Made by a program: the position numbers and the translations under genes. This document shows, one piece after another, positions 43,159-50,929 of a DNA stretch of 64,000 bases. The stretch comes from Accumulibacter sp. Its GTDB lineage: Bacteria > Pseudomonadota > Gammaproteobacteria > Burkholderiales > Rhodocyclaceae. Where the stretch lies: positions 1-64,000 of the forward strand of contig JAFLDO010000016.1 of NCBI GenBank assembly GCA_017302455.1, read 5' to 3'. Each line of letters starts with the position of its first letter. Position 1 is the first letter of the stretch. The notes under the pieces are model-generated. The model made no database searches. It was not told the origin of the DNA and saw only the letters and a program-made list of their open reading frames with translations.

Positions 43159-44034
43159 ATGACCGAAGGCAAGCCACCCTACGTCAGGGAGGTCCTGACC
43201 AGTCAGGCCAATCTCTACGCACTTCTCGGCTCGCTGGCGGCGGGAGCACTGCTGTCGATTCCCTTCGGCTTCGGCGTCGGCGCCGTACCGCTGATTGCCT
43301 TTGCCGCCGGCGAGGTTCTCGCCGCCCTGCACATCCCGTCCCTGCCAACGTTTCGCGAAAAGGTTGACCGCCGCTGGCGGGCCAAGGCGCGGCAGGCATC
43401 GCGTGAGCAGCTAATCGCCGAATTGCAGAAGCGCGCCGCCAAGCGCGACGGGTTCTCGACGCGGCTGCGCACCTATCAGCGAATGCTCGAGCGCGTCGGC
43501 TCGCTCTACCAGCGCGCGGAAGCCGGCCTGTCTCGACTGGCCTACCGGGACGTCGAACAACTCGACGACGCGACGGTCGAGTATCTCGGCTTGTGGTTGT
43601 CCGCGCTGGTGATCGACGACAGGGTGGAATCGATCAACCTGCGGGAAGTCGATGGCAAGCTGGCCGGCATTGAAAAGGAACTCGCGGCGCCGCGCCCGGG
43701 GACCGATACCCGGCAGCTTCAGAAGGCGCGCAGCGACTACGCGGCGCTGATCGAGCGGCACAACCGGATGCTGAGCCGGCGGCGGGCGCTCGAGGCGGCG
43801 ATGCTCTCCATGCCCGACCAGCTCGACGAAATCTACCAGACGATCATGACACTGCCGGCGTCCGAGGACGTCGGCAGCCGGCTTGAGGAGGCCGTCGGCA
43901 AGCTGCGCCTGCAGGAAGATATCGAGGCGGATCTGGCGAGCGGCCTGGCCGAAGTATTGCCCGACGTAGCCATGCCCGTGACCGGCGGCGGTGCGCGGCG
44001 GCTGGTCGCGATCGCTGGTTCCGGCAAGGGTTGA
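43159..44034 (+). CDS. Membrane/coiled-coil protein of unknown function
   Basis: 291 residues, no family recognised. Near the N-terminus are two adjacent hydrophobic segments (about 18-55: ALLGSLAAGALLSIPFGFGV, GAVPLIAFAAGEVLAALHIP) forming a hairpin. The remaining ~235 residues are helical and highly charged, with coiled-coil stretches (REQLIAELQKRAAKRDG, LIERHNRMLSRRRALEAAML). It begins two bases after the ABC ATPase stop and precedes the PspA gene by 93 bp. A hairpin anchor with cytoplasmic coiled coils would suit a membrane docking partner for PspA-like or AAA proteins; this is inference. Confidence 0.75.
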   Translation: MTEGKPPYVREVLTSQANLYALLGSLAAGALLSIPFGFGVGAVPLIAFAAGEVLAALHIPSLPTFREKVDRRWRAKARQASREQLIAELQKRAAKRDGFSTRLRTYQRMLERVGSLYQRAEAGLSRLAYRDVEQLDDATVEYLGLWLSALVIDDRVESINLREVDGKLAGIEKELAAPRPGTDTRQLQKARSDYAALIERHNRMLSRRRALEAAMLSMPDQLDEIYQTIMTLPASEDVGSRLEEAVGKLRLQEDIEADLASGLAEVLPDVAMPVTGGGARRLVAIAGSGKG

Positions 44035-44127
44035 GCGCGGCTGATCTTTAGGAACGACTGATGACGATCGACGTCACCAGTTTACGCATGTTTGGCCGGG
44101 GCACCGGTTTACGAAAGGAAGAAGGCG

Positions 44128-44838
44128 ATGGCTGAGATCAATTTCATGGGGCGTCTGTCCAACCTCTGGTCGGGCTTCGTCTCGCTGTGGATCACCGACG
44201 TGGAAAAACGGCACCCGGAGATTGCCTACCAGAACGCAATCGACTCGATGATCGAGAAGTACGGCAAGTTGAAGAGCGCGACGGCGGCGATCATGCGCCG
44301 CCGCGAGGACATTTCGGCGCGGCTTGAAGGCGAGCGCAGCGAACTGGCAGCGGTAACCGCCGACCTCAATACGGCGCTGGCCACCGGCCAGGATGACTTG
44401 GGCATCGTCCTGATCCAGAAGAAGAACTCGCTCGACGCGAGTATCAAGACGCTCGAACAGGATATGGAACAGGCGCGCAACGACGCGCAGGAGGCCAAGG
44501 ACTCGCTGATGCAGGTCAAGTCCGAGATCCAGAAGCTCAAGGACGAGAAGGACCGCATGCTGGCGCAGATGCTCAGCGCGCAAGCCCGCCTGAAAATCCA
44601 GAATCAGCTCGATGGCCTGTCGGTCGATGCCGAAGTGCGGGCGCTCGACAACGTCCGCGAACACATCAAGACGACGGTCGCCGAAGCCAAGATGGGCTCC
44701 GAACTGCGCGATTCCGACCTCGACGTCAAGCTCGCCAAGCTTCGTCAGAGCAGCGGCGCCGTGACGGCGCGCCAGCAACTCGAGGAAATGAAGCGCGCGC
44801 GGACGACGCAGGCCGATGCTGCCGGCAAGTCAATGTAG
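44128..44838 (+). CDS. PspA/IM30-like coiled-coil protein
   Basis: 236 residues, almost wholly helical. It starts [20 protein letters not shown], an amphipathic helix like the lipid-binding helix of PspA, followed by [20 protein letters not shown] and a long antiparallel coiled coil rich in Glu/Lys. Length and pattern fit the PspA/IM30 (ESCRT-III-like) family, which coats damaged inner membrane and preserves proton motive force. A strong GAAAGGAAGAAGG precedes ATG 44128. Neighbours are an unknown hairpin membrane protein upstream and an AAA+ ATPase 15 bp downstream, which could remodel its polymers. There is no PspB, PspC or PspF gene nearby. Confidence 0.78.
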   Translation: MAEINFMGRLSNLWSGFVSLWITDVEKRHPEIAYQNAIDSMIEKYGKLKSATAAIMRRREDISARLEGERSELAAVTADLNTALATGQDDLGIVLIQKKNSLDASIKTLEQDMEQARNDAQEAKDSLMQVKSEIQKLKDEKDRMLAQMLSAQARLKIQNQLDGLSVDAEVRALDNVREHIKTTVAEAKMGSELRDSDLDVKLAKLRQSSGAVTARQQLEEMKRARTTQADAAGKSM

Positions 44839-44853
44839 GCGCGCCACAACTCC

Positions 44854-46701
44854 ATGACCAACGCCGGCAACACCTCCTATACCGAAAGCGCCATCCGGCC
44901 GCCGCTGCCGGCCTGGGCGGAGACGCTGCGGCAAAAGTACCTGGCCGGCGAGGCGTCGGTTTTCGTCCTCTACCGTAATGTCTTCGACCGCTACCGGGTC
45001 GGCGACCGCTACTACACCTTGCTGCCCTTCCTCAGCGACGTGCTGCTCAAGGACAACAAGCAACAGGTCTTCGAACTGAGCGTCGACCGCGGCGTACGTG
45101 TCGTCCACGGCAGCAGTCCGCAGGGGAAGGCCGAGCTGTACCGTCATCTCGAAGGCAAGGGACTGGCCGGCATTTTCGAATCGCTCGAACGGCAGATGCT
45201 CGAACAACGCTCGAGTGCGCTGCTGATTCCCTACGCCGGGACGATCTTTCCGGCCGCCGAGCCGCATTTCCTGTCGCTCGACGAGCGCGGCGCCTTCACC
45301 GCGCTGCACCGCTGGTCGCTGGACGAGGAGTTCGCCGATCGCGACAACGTCGTCATTCTGGTGAGCGAATCGCTGGCCGACATCAGCCCGGCGCTGCTGA
45401 CGCATCCGCGAGTGGTGGCCATCGAGTTGCCGGTGCCCGACCACGAGGCGCGCCGCGCGGCGATACGGCATTACGCACCGACCATGCCGAACAGCGAGGC
45501 AGATCTCCTGGCTGACCAGACAGCCGGACTACGCCTTATCCAGCTGGCCAGCATCGTCGCCAGCGAAGCGCCGCAGGGCCTGAACGAGATGCAGCGGCGA
45601 AGCCTGATTGCCGAACTGCTGGCGGGCAGCCCGAACGCCGCCGAGCGGGCACAAAGACTGGCGGCCATCACTGCCGGCATGGCACCGAGCGAAATCCAGC
45701 AGCTCGTCGATCCCACGCGCGCACTGCCCGATGCCGAGGACCCGGCCAACGAGATGATGGCCGTCGTCCGCCAGCGCAAGCGCGAGTTGATCGAGAAAGA
45801 GTGTGCCGGCCTGATCGAGTTCATCGAGCCTCGCCATGGGCTGGATACCGTCGGCGGCAACGAGCACATCAAGGGTGAGCTGCTCGAAATCGCTCGCCTG
45901 ATCCGCAGTGGCGACCGGGCGCGCGCGCCGATGGGGCTGTTGGCGGTCGGACCGATGGGCGCCGGCAAGACCTTCGTGATCAAGGCGTTTCTCAAGGAAG
46001 CCGGACTGTCGGGCGTGGCGCTGAAGAATTTTCGCTCCAAGTGGGTCGGTTCGACCGAGGCGAACCTCGAACGCGTACTGGCGACAGTCAAGGCCATGGG
46101 GCCGATTGCCCTGGTCATCGACGAAGGCGACCGCAGTTTCGGCACCGGCGGCGACTCCGACGGCGGCACCGGGTCGCGGGTCATCGCCCGCCTCAAGGAG
46201 TTCATGTCCGACCCCGAGAACCGCGGTGAGGTCCTGTTCATCCTGATGACCAACCGCCCGGACAAGCTCGATACCGACATCAAGCGTCCGGGACGCCTCG
46301 ACCGCAAGATCCCCTTCTTCTACGCCGAAACGGCCGCCGAACGGGCGGCTGTCGTCGGCGCCATTTTCCGGCGCTACGACGTGGCGCGCGAACTCGACGC
46401 CGCCGCCCTGCAGGACGCTTGCGAGGCGCTGGACGGCTATTCGAACGCCGATCTCGAAGCCGTTGCCCTGCTCGCCGCCGAATTCGCCGAGCGCGAACGG
46501 ACGCCCCTGACCGCCGCTGTCCTGGCCCGTGCCATCGACGATTTCATGCCGCCACAGGAGGTCGCGATGGTGCGCTACATGGAGATGCTGGCCGTTTCGG
46601 AAACCTCACGGCGCTCACTGTTGCCGCAACGCTTCCGCTCGCTATCGGTCCAGGAAGTCCAGACCCGGCTCGCCGATTGCCGGCGTCAGATCAACCTCTA
46701 A
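44854..46701 (+). CDS. AAA+ ATPase with degenerate N-terminal ATPase-like domain
   Basis: 615 residues. The C-terminal AAA+ module has Walker A GPMGAGKT (366-373), Walker B LVIDEGD (420-426, with catalytic Glu424), sensor 1 LMTNRPD and arginine finger region RPGRLDRK, followed by a helical lid. The first ~300 residues resemble the N-terminal part of Ycf46-like ATPases ([55 protein letters not shown]) and lack a P-loop. This would act on a nearby partner, most simply the PspA-like protein encoded 15 bp upstream, by analogy with PspF-PspA and Vps4-ESCRT-III. ATG 44854 has only a weak ribosome site, suggesting coupled translation. Confidence 0.85.
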   Translation: MTNAGNTSYTESAIRPPLPAWAETLRQKYLAGEASVFVLYRNVFDRYRVGDRYYTLLPFLSDVLLKDNKQQVFELSVDRGVRVVHGSSPQGKAELYRHLEGKGLAGIFESLERQMLEQRSSALLIPYAGTIFPAAEPHFLSLDERGAFTALHRWSLDEEFADRDNVVILVSESLADISPALLTHPRVVAIELPVPDHEARRAAIRHYAPTMPNSEADLLADQTAGLRLIQLASIVASEAPQGLNEMQRRSLIAELLAGSPNAAERAQRLAAITAGMAPSEIQQLVDPTRALPDAEDPANEMMAVVRQRKRELIEKECAGLIEFIEPRHGLDTVGGNEHIKGELLEIARLIRSGDRARAPMGLLAVGPMGAGKTFVIKAFLKEAGLSGVALKNFRSKWVGSTEANLERVLATVKAMGPIALVIDEGDRSFGTGGDSDGGTGSRVIARLKEFMSDPENRGEVLFILMTNRPDKLDTDIKRPGRLDRKIPFFYAETAAERAAVVGAIFRRYDVARELDAAALQDACEALDGYSNADLEAVALLAAEFAERERTPLTAAVLARAIDDFMPPQEVAMVRYMEMLAVSETSRRSLLPQRFRSLSVQEVQTRLADCRRQINL

Positions 46702-46711
46702 AGGAGTTGCC

Positions 46712-47164
46712 ATGTTTCCACAGTTTGCCGACGTTTCGCTCAGTGCCGACCAGACGGTCGCCGCCACCCAGTTACTGCTGCGCATCGCCCAGGTGGACGG
46801 CGCCCGGACCGCCGAGGAAGTCACGCTGATTCGTCAGTTCTATGACGCCTGTCGCAACGGCGCCGATGATTGGCCGGCTTTCGACTCGCTGCAGACCGAG
46901 ACGCAGAACATCAACCCGGCCGGCGCCTTCCCGACCGCGGCACAACGCGACATGGTCCTGGCCACTTGCCTCCTGGTCGCCTATGCCGACGGTTCGCTGA
47001 TTGCCGAAGAACTGCTTGCCGTACGCGCCGTCGCCGCGGAGATCGGTATGCCGGCAAACCGCGTCGATGAACTGCTTGGCCTGGTCAAGGATTACATGCT
47101 CGCACACCTCGCCAGACTCCCGGACGCCGGTTCAGTGGCAGTGGTCGCCCGCGAACTGGGCTAG
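46712..47164 (+). CDS. TerB-like helical protein
   Basis: 150 residues of the TerB / DUF533-like type: an all-helical fold with two similar halves, LLRIAQVDGARTAEEVTLIR and LLVAYADGSLIAEELLAVRA, in which acidic residues at helix starts (VDGARTAEE, ADGSLIAEE) could bind metal as in TerB. AAAGGAG lies seven bases before ATG 46712, which is 10 bp after the AAA+ gene. TerB proteins belong to tellurite and envelope-stress systems and often lie near PspA-like, TerD or ABC transporter genes. It ends the run; a degraded gene remnant follows. Confidence 0.78.
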   Translation: MFPQFADVSLSADQTVAATQLLLRIAQVDGARTAEEVTLIRQFYDACRNGADDWPAFDSLQTETQNINPAGAFPTAAQRDMVLATCLLVAYADGSLIAEELLAVRAVAAEIGMPANRVDELLGLVKDYMLAHLARLPDAGSVAVVARELG

Positions 47165-47179
47165 CCAGCGGACCCGGGA

Positions 47180-47336
47180 TCACGCGTGCACCTCGGCGAG
47201 ATCTCCGGCAGTCGCGCCAAGCGCGCACATCGGCGCCAGCGCCCGCTCACCGTGATCGGGTAGCGCATTCGCCGCGCGCACCGCGTCGACGAGCAGAACG
47301 ACACTGAAGCCTTCCAGAAATGCATCGCGCAGTCAG
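47180..47336 (-). pseudogene. Remnant of isochorismatase/nicotinamidase-like gene, C-terminus
   Basis: On the minus strand, translation gives LRDAFLEGFSVVLLVDAVRA followed by ANALPDHGERALAPMCALGA and a stop at 47182-47180. This resembles the C-terminal strand-helix of nicotinamidase/isochorismatase-fold hydrolases. An in-frame stop lies directly upstream; shifting one base gives QTRLTA, which looks like the preceding helix (…QTALDA type), so a frameshift plus truncation is likely. The rest of 47165-47526 holds no other gene. Assignment is by pattern recognition of a short fragment. Confidence 0.4.
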
Positions 47337-47526
47337 ACGGGTCTGCGCGGCGCCACCGGCGAGCGCTCAGCAGGTGACGTGGAAATGATCACACCAAGGG
47401 CGGTCAGGGCCACCTGCCGCCGTACCACCAGCCCGCACACGTCCAGGACGAGACTTTCGATGGCTGCGCCTGCGTCGCATCGGGAGGGCGCATAATCGCG
47501 GGAATCAAGCCCGCAAGGAGACCACG

Positions 47527-48183
47527 GTGGCCACCAATCAACTCACTCTTTACGTCGAGTCGCGTTTTCTCAGCCCGTACGCGATGTCCGCCTTCGTCGC
47601 GCTGCAGGAGAAGGGCCTGGCCTTCGCCATCCGCTCGCTGGATCTGGCGGCACGCGAAAACTACAGTGCCGAGTATGCATCCACTTCGCTCACCTGTCGC
47701 GTGCCGATGTTGCGGCATGGTGATTTCAGCCTTGCCGAATCGTCGGCCATCGCCGAGTACCTTGACGAGGCCTTCCCCAGCCCAGGCTACCGCGCCATCT
47801 TTCCAGGCGCGCTTCGCCCCCGTGCCAGGGCCCGGCAGATTCAGGCCTGGCTGCGCAGCGACTTCCTGGCGATTCGGCAGGAACGCCCGACCGAAGTGGT
47901 ATTCCTGAAACCGAGCGACCAACCGCTCTCGGACGCAGCCAGGGCATCTGCCAACAGGCTCTTTGCCGCCAGCGACGCGCTGCTCGGCAAAGGCGCAACC
48001 GATCTCTTCGGCGAATGGAGCATTGCCGACACAGACCTGGCATTGATGCTCAACCGCCTGGTCATGAACGGCGATGCCGTACCCGACAGGCTGGCTGCCT
48101 ACGCGCAGCAACAATGGCAACGTCCATCGGTTCGGCAATGGATTGAGCAAGCCGTCGCGGCATCGGCAGAGCGCACGTTGTGA
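47527..48183 (+). CDS. yfcF: Glutathione transferase YfcF-like
   Basis: 218 residues closely resembling E. coli YfcF as I recall it: SRFLSPYAMSAFVALQEKGL at the N-terminus, CRVPMLRHGDFSLAESSAIA (thioredoxin-fold glutathione site with the cis-Pro and SS-AIAEYL motif), RARQIQAWLRSDFLAIRQER in the helical domain, and GEWSIADTDLALMLNRLVMN. YfcF has glutathione-dependent peroxidase/transferase activity and helps resist oxidative stress. The start is GTG 47527 with AGGAG eight bases upstream. Its stop codon overlaps the next frame, and the carbonic anhydrase gene follows within 8 bp. Confidence 0.9.
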   Translation: MATNQLTLYVESRFLSPYAMSAFVALQEKGLAFAIRSLDLAARENYSAEYASTSLTCRVPMLRHGDFSLAESSAIAEYLDEAFPSPGYRAIFPGALRPRARARQIQAWLRSDFLAIRQERPTEVVFLKPSDQPLSDAARASANRLFAASDALLGKGATDLFGEWSIADTDLALMLNRLVMNGDAVPDRLAAYAQQQWQRPSVRQWIEQAVAASAERTL

Positions 48184-48191
48184 CATCCGCC

Positions 48192-48863
48192 ATGAAACAC
48201 CTTGTGTTGCTTCTCTTGGCGGCTGTCCTGTCCGCCGCCCACGCCTGGGCATCGACCTGCGAGACCGGGCGCCAGCAGTCGCCAATCGACATCACTGCCC
48301 CCACGCGTCAGAAGCTGCCTCCCCTGACCTTCGACTACCGCGCATCGCCCTTGAAGATCGCCGACGACGGGCACACGGTACGCGTGCGCTTCGGCAATGG
48401 CAACCAGTTGTACATCGGCACCCAGCGTTACGCGCTGCAGCAGTTCCACTTTCACACCCCGAGTGGCGACCGCATCGCCGGGGAGGAGTTCCCGATGGCT
48501 GCGCATCTGCTGCACAAGAGCCCCTCCGGACAGTTGCTGGCGGTCGTGGTGCTGTTTCGCCTTGGCGCCGAAAACCCTCTGCTGGCCGCACTGTTGCCGC
48601 TCATTCCGGCACGTGCCGACGGCGATCATGCGCCGCCGGGGATCATGGTCGACGTCAGCCGCCTCCTGCCGACCTCGCGCCGCTATTACCGCTATCCGGG
48701 TTCCCTGACCAGCCCGCCCTGCACCGAGGGCGTCGACTGGATCGTGCTCAAGCAAGCGCTGGAGCTCTCCGCCGGCCAACTGGCGCGCTATCGGGAGCGC
48801 TTTGCCGACAATGCCCGACCGGTGCAGCCGCTGAATCAGCGAGTGGTGATGGAAAGTCTCTGA
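48192..48863 (+). CDS. Periplasmic alpha-type carbonic anhydrase
   Basis: 223 residues. Signal peptide MKHLVLLLLAAVLSAAHAWA followed by the alpha-class fold: QQSPIDI near the N-terminus, zinc ligands in QFHFHTPSGD and MAAHLLHK, and YPGSLTSPPCTEGVDW (with the conserved threonine). It hydrates CO2 in the periplasm. A Cys pair (about Cys27 in TCETG and the Cys of PPCTEG) could form the disulfide common in bacterial alpha enzymes. ATG 48192 is chosen over GTG 48180 because the signal peptide then starts with Met-Lys. Confidence 0.93.
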   Translation: MKHLVLLLLAAVLSAAHAWASTCETGRQQSPIDITAPTRQKLPPLTFDYRASPLKIADDGHTVRVRFGNGNQLYIGTQRYALQQFHFHTPSGDRIAGEEFPMAAHLLHKSPSGQLLAVVVLFRLGAENPLLAALLPLIPARADGDHAPPGIMVDVSRLLPTSRRYYRYPGSLTSPPCTEGVDWIVLKQALELSAGQLARYRERFADNARPVQPLNQRVVMESL

Positions 48864-48872
48864 TATCCGCCA

Positions 48873-49837
48873 GTGACGGGAAACCGCAAGAACCCGGTGC
48901 CGTCCGGGGGCAAACCGCCACCTTACCCGATCGTCATCGCCGATCGGCGCAACAACCGCCTGCTGGAAGTGGCGCCCGACAAGCGTATCGTCTGGGAATT
49001 TCCCTCGCCGAACCTGAAGGTCTATCGCGGCAACGAAGACGTCAACTTCTCGGCCGACGGCAAACAGTTGGCCGTGAGCGAGGAAGACAACTTCGATGTT
49101 CACCTCGTCGACTACGAAAAGCGCGCACTCATCTGGACCTGCGGCACACCCGACACCCGCGGCAGCGCCGACGGGCTGTTGAACTACCCTGACGACGCGC
49201 ACCTGCTCGCCGACGGCAAGTTCATCACCGCCGACATTCGCAACTGCCGCGTGCTGATCATCGACCCCCCGGACAACAAGCTCGTCAGCCAATGGGGCAC
49301 GCCGGGCCGGTGCCGGCACAACCCGCCGCACGAACTGGCCTACCCCAACGGAGCGACGCCGATGGACAACGGCGACATCCTGGTTACCGCAATCAGGGAC
49401 GCCTGGATCTCGCGCATCACCCGCGAAGGCAAGGTGCTGTGCAGCGTCAAGGCGCCCAACATCCGCTACCCCTCGGATGCCTTCCCGACGGTGGACGGCA
49501 AGCAGGTCATCGTGGCGGATTTCTGGAAGCCCAGAGCGTCGTGATCTTCGACCCGGCGACGCGCAAGATCGCCTGGGAATACTTCGTCAAGGACGGTGAC
49601 GGGATGCTGGACCACTGCTCGATGGCGCGGGAACTGCCCGATACCGGCGATGTCCTGGTGGTGGACGACCTGAACGACCGGGTTGTCGTGATCGACCGCA
49701 AGACCAGGCAAGTCATCTGGCAGTACGGCGAAAAGGGCAAGAAGGGCAAGAAGGGCTTCACTCCCGGTTTGCTGAACTACCGGGACGGCGTGGACCTCGA
49801 CATCTTCCGTGACTGGAAAGCAGCGCTTCGCAAATAG
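48873..49837 (+). pseudogene. Beta-propeller (NHL/PQQ-like) protein gene with one frameshift
   Basis: The first frame (48873-49544) encodes propeller-like repeats: PYPIVIADRRNNRLLEVAPD, VNFSADGKQLAVSEEDNF and ADGKFITADIRNCRVLI. It ends in WKPRAS at a stop. The adjoining frame carries on with SVVIFDPATRKIAWEY, TGDVLVVDDLNDRVVVIDRK and ends at 49837. Loss of one base near 49535 (TGGAAGCCCAGAGCGTC) explains the break; in frame it would read WKP-x-SVVIFDP. It is either a pseudogene or an assembly error. No signal peptide is seen at the assigned GTG start, so the true start may be lost too. Confidence 0.75.
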
Positions 49838-49849
49838 AGTGGCGACAGA

Positions 49850-50491
49850 TCACGCCAATGGCGACGCGGGCGGTTCGTCCGAGAGAACGGGAAGCAGCCT
49901 TTGCGCGATCTCTCTGGCCCACGCATTGATCTCACCGTAGGTTTTCACCAACTGACCTTGGGAAGCGCGAAACAGGAGCCTGGCGCGGGCGTCGTCGACC
50001 GAATTGTCGTAGACGTAGGTGCGGTCAGCCAGCCAGGCGGCAAAGTAGCAACAAGCCAGCGACCGGGTGTAGCGCGCGATGATCTTTGGGATGGGAACGT
50101 CGTGCCCGCCCTCCATGACCCGCATGGCGACCCGCTTGGCGTTGATCGACGGGTCGTCGGTGCCGACGAAAAACAGGCGGATGAAGAAACCGGCGTCTTT
50201 CGCGCGGCTGATGAAGTCGAGCTTGTCGGGTGCCGAGAGAACGGTTTCAAAGGCCAGGCTGAGACCGCTCGTCAGGCAGTGTTCGCGAATCTCGGTCGCC
50301 CGCTCGGCTGCCTTGATGACCGCCTCGGGCGAGTTCCAGTCGCCAAACTCATCGCGGGCAATGAAGTCGGGATTGACGTACACGCAACCGCCCATCCACT
50401 CGTGCATCAGCAACTGTTGCGTGATCGAGGTCTTTCCTGAACCGTTGGGGCCGGCGACGACGATCAGCCGCGGCTTGTCGCCAGCGGTCAT
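49850..50491 (-). CDS. Zeta toxin-like P-loop kinase
   Basis: 213 residues with the zeta-toxin/AAA_33 P-loop GPNGSGKTSITQQLL (14-28), then VNPDFIARDEF (substrate-binding Asp), a long helix, SLAFETVLSAPDKLDFI and FFIRLFFVGTDDPSINAKRV, features of zeta-type kinases. Zeta toxins phosphorylate UDP-GlcNAc and block wall synthesis, but chromosomal relatives of this type may have other substrates. The start ATG 50491 overlaps the stop of the small upstream gene (ATGA). Its 3' end faces the beta-propeller pseudogene 12 bp away. Confidence 0.8.
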   Translation of the reverse strand: MTAGDKPRLIVVAGPNGSGKTSITQQLLMHEWMGGCVYVNPDFIARDEFGDWNSPEAVIKAAERATEIREHCLTSGLSLAFETVLSAPDKLDFISRAKDAGFFIRLFFVGTDDPSINAKRVAMRVMEGGHDVPIPKIIARYTRSLACCYFAAWLADRTYVYDNSVDDARARLLFRASQGQLVKTYGEINAWAREIAQRLLPVLSDEPPASPLA

Positions 50492-50673
50492 TTCCCGGCG
50501 CGACTGGGCAGCTTGATCGCGGTGATCTCGGCACGCAGGCGGAGCATCAATTGTTCACGCGCCGACTGCGAATGCCTGCGCGCCGCCGCGGCAACCTCTT
50601 CCATCAGCGCATCGAGTTGCTCGTCGGAGGGTTCGTGGAAGATGTCGTTCAGATCGAATGCTTGTGGTTGCAT
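50488..50673 (-). CDS. Small protein, putative antitoxin of the zeta-like kinase
   Basis: 61 residues: MQPQAFDLNDIFHEPSDEQL, then a helix LMEEVAAAARRHSQSAREQL and a short basic end LPSRAGK. Acidic N-terminus and helical middle, no family recognised. Coupled to the kinase gene by a 4-bp overlap, and preceded by a GGAGAAAAGAG ribosome site. Position and size are what is expected of a partner antitoxin, but no sequence evidence shows neutralisation. Confidence 0.65.
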   Translation of the reverse strand: MQPQAFDLNDIFHEPSDEQLDALMEEVAAAARRHSQSAREQLMLRLRAEITAIKLPSRAGK

Positions 50674-50929
50674 CTCTTTTCTCCAGAAGCGATCAACGTT
50701 GATGGATTGCCGCTCATCTTCGACGGCCAAACGGCATTCTAACTCAAGCGGCGACCGGCGAGCCGGAAGTTGGCAGCGCGTAACCGCCATCAAGCCGGCG
50801 GCGCCAGCAGCCAACGCGGGCGAGCGCGCAGCGACGGCGAGGCGAATGGACATGCTTCCGTCTGTCCACACCGGTTCGCCAGCCCACTGGCCAGACCGCG
50901 AGCAGCGCAATCGCTTCTACGCCGAATCT

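Noticed and set aside
50674..50929. 140-codon frame extending the small putative antitoxin upstream to 50910
   Set aside because: The extra N-terminal codons lack conserved features and the strong ribosome site lies directly before ATG 50673.
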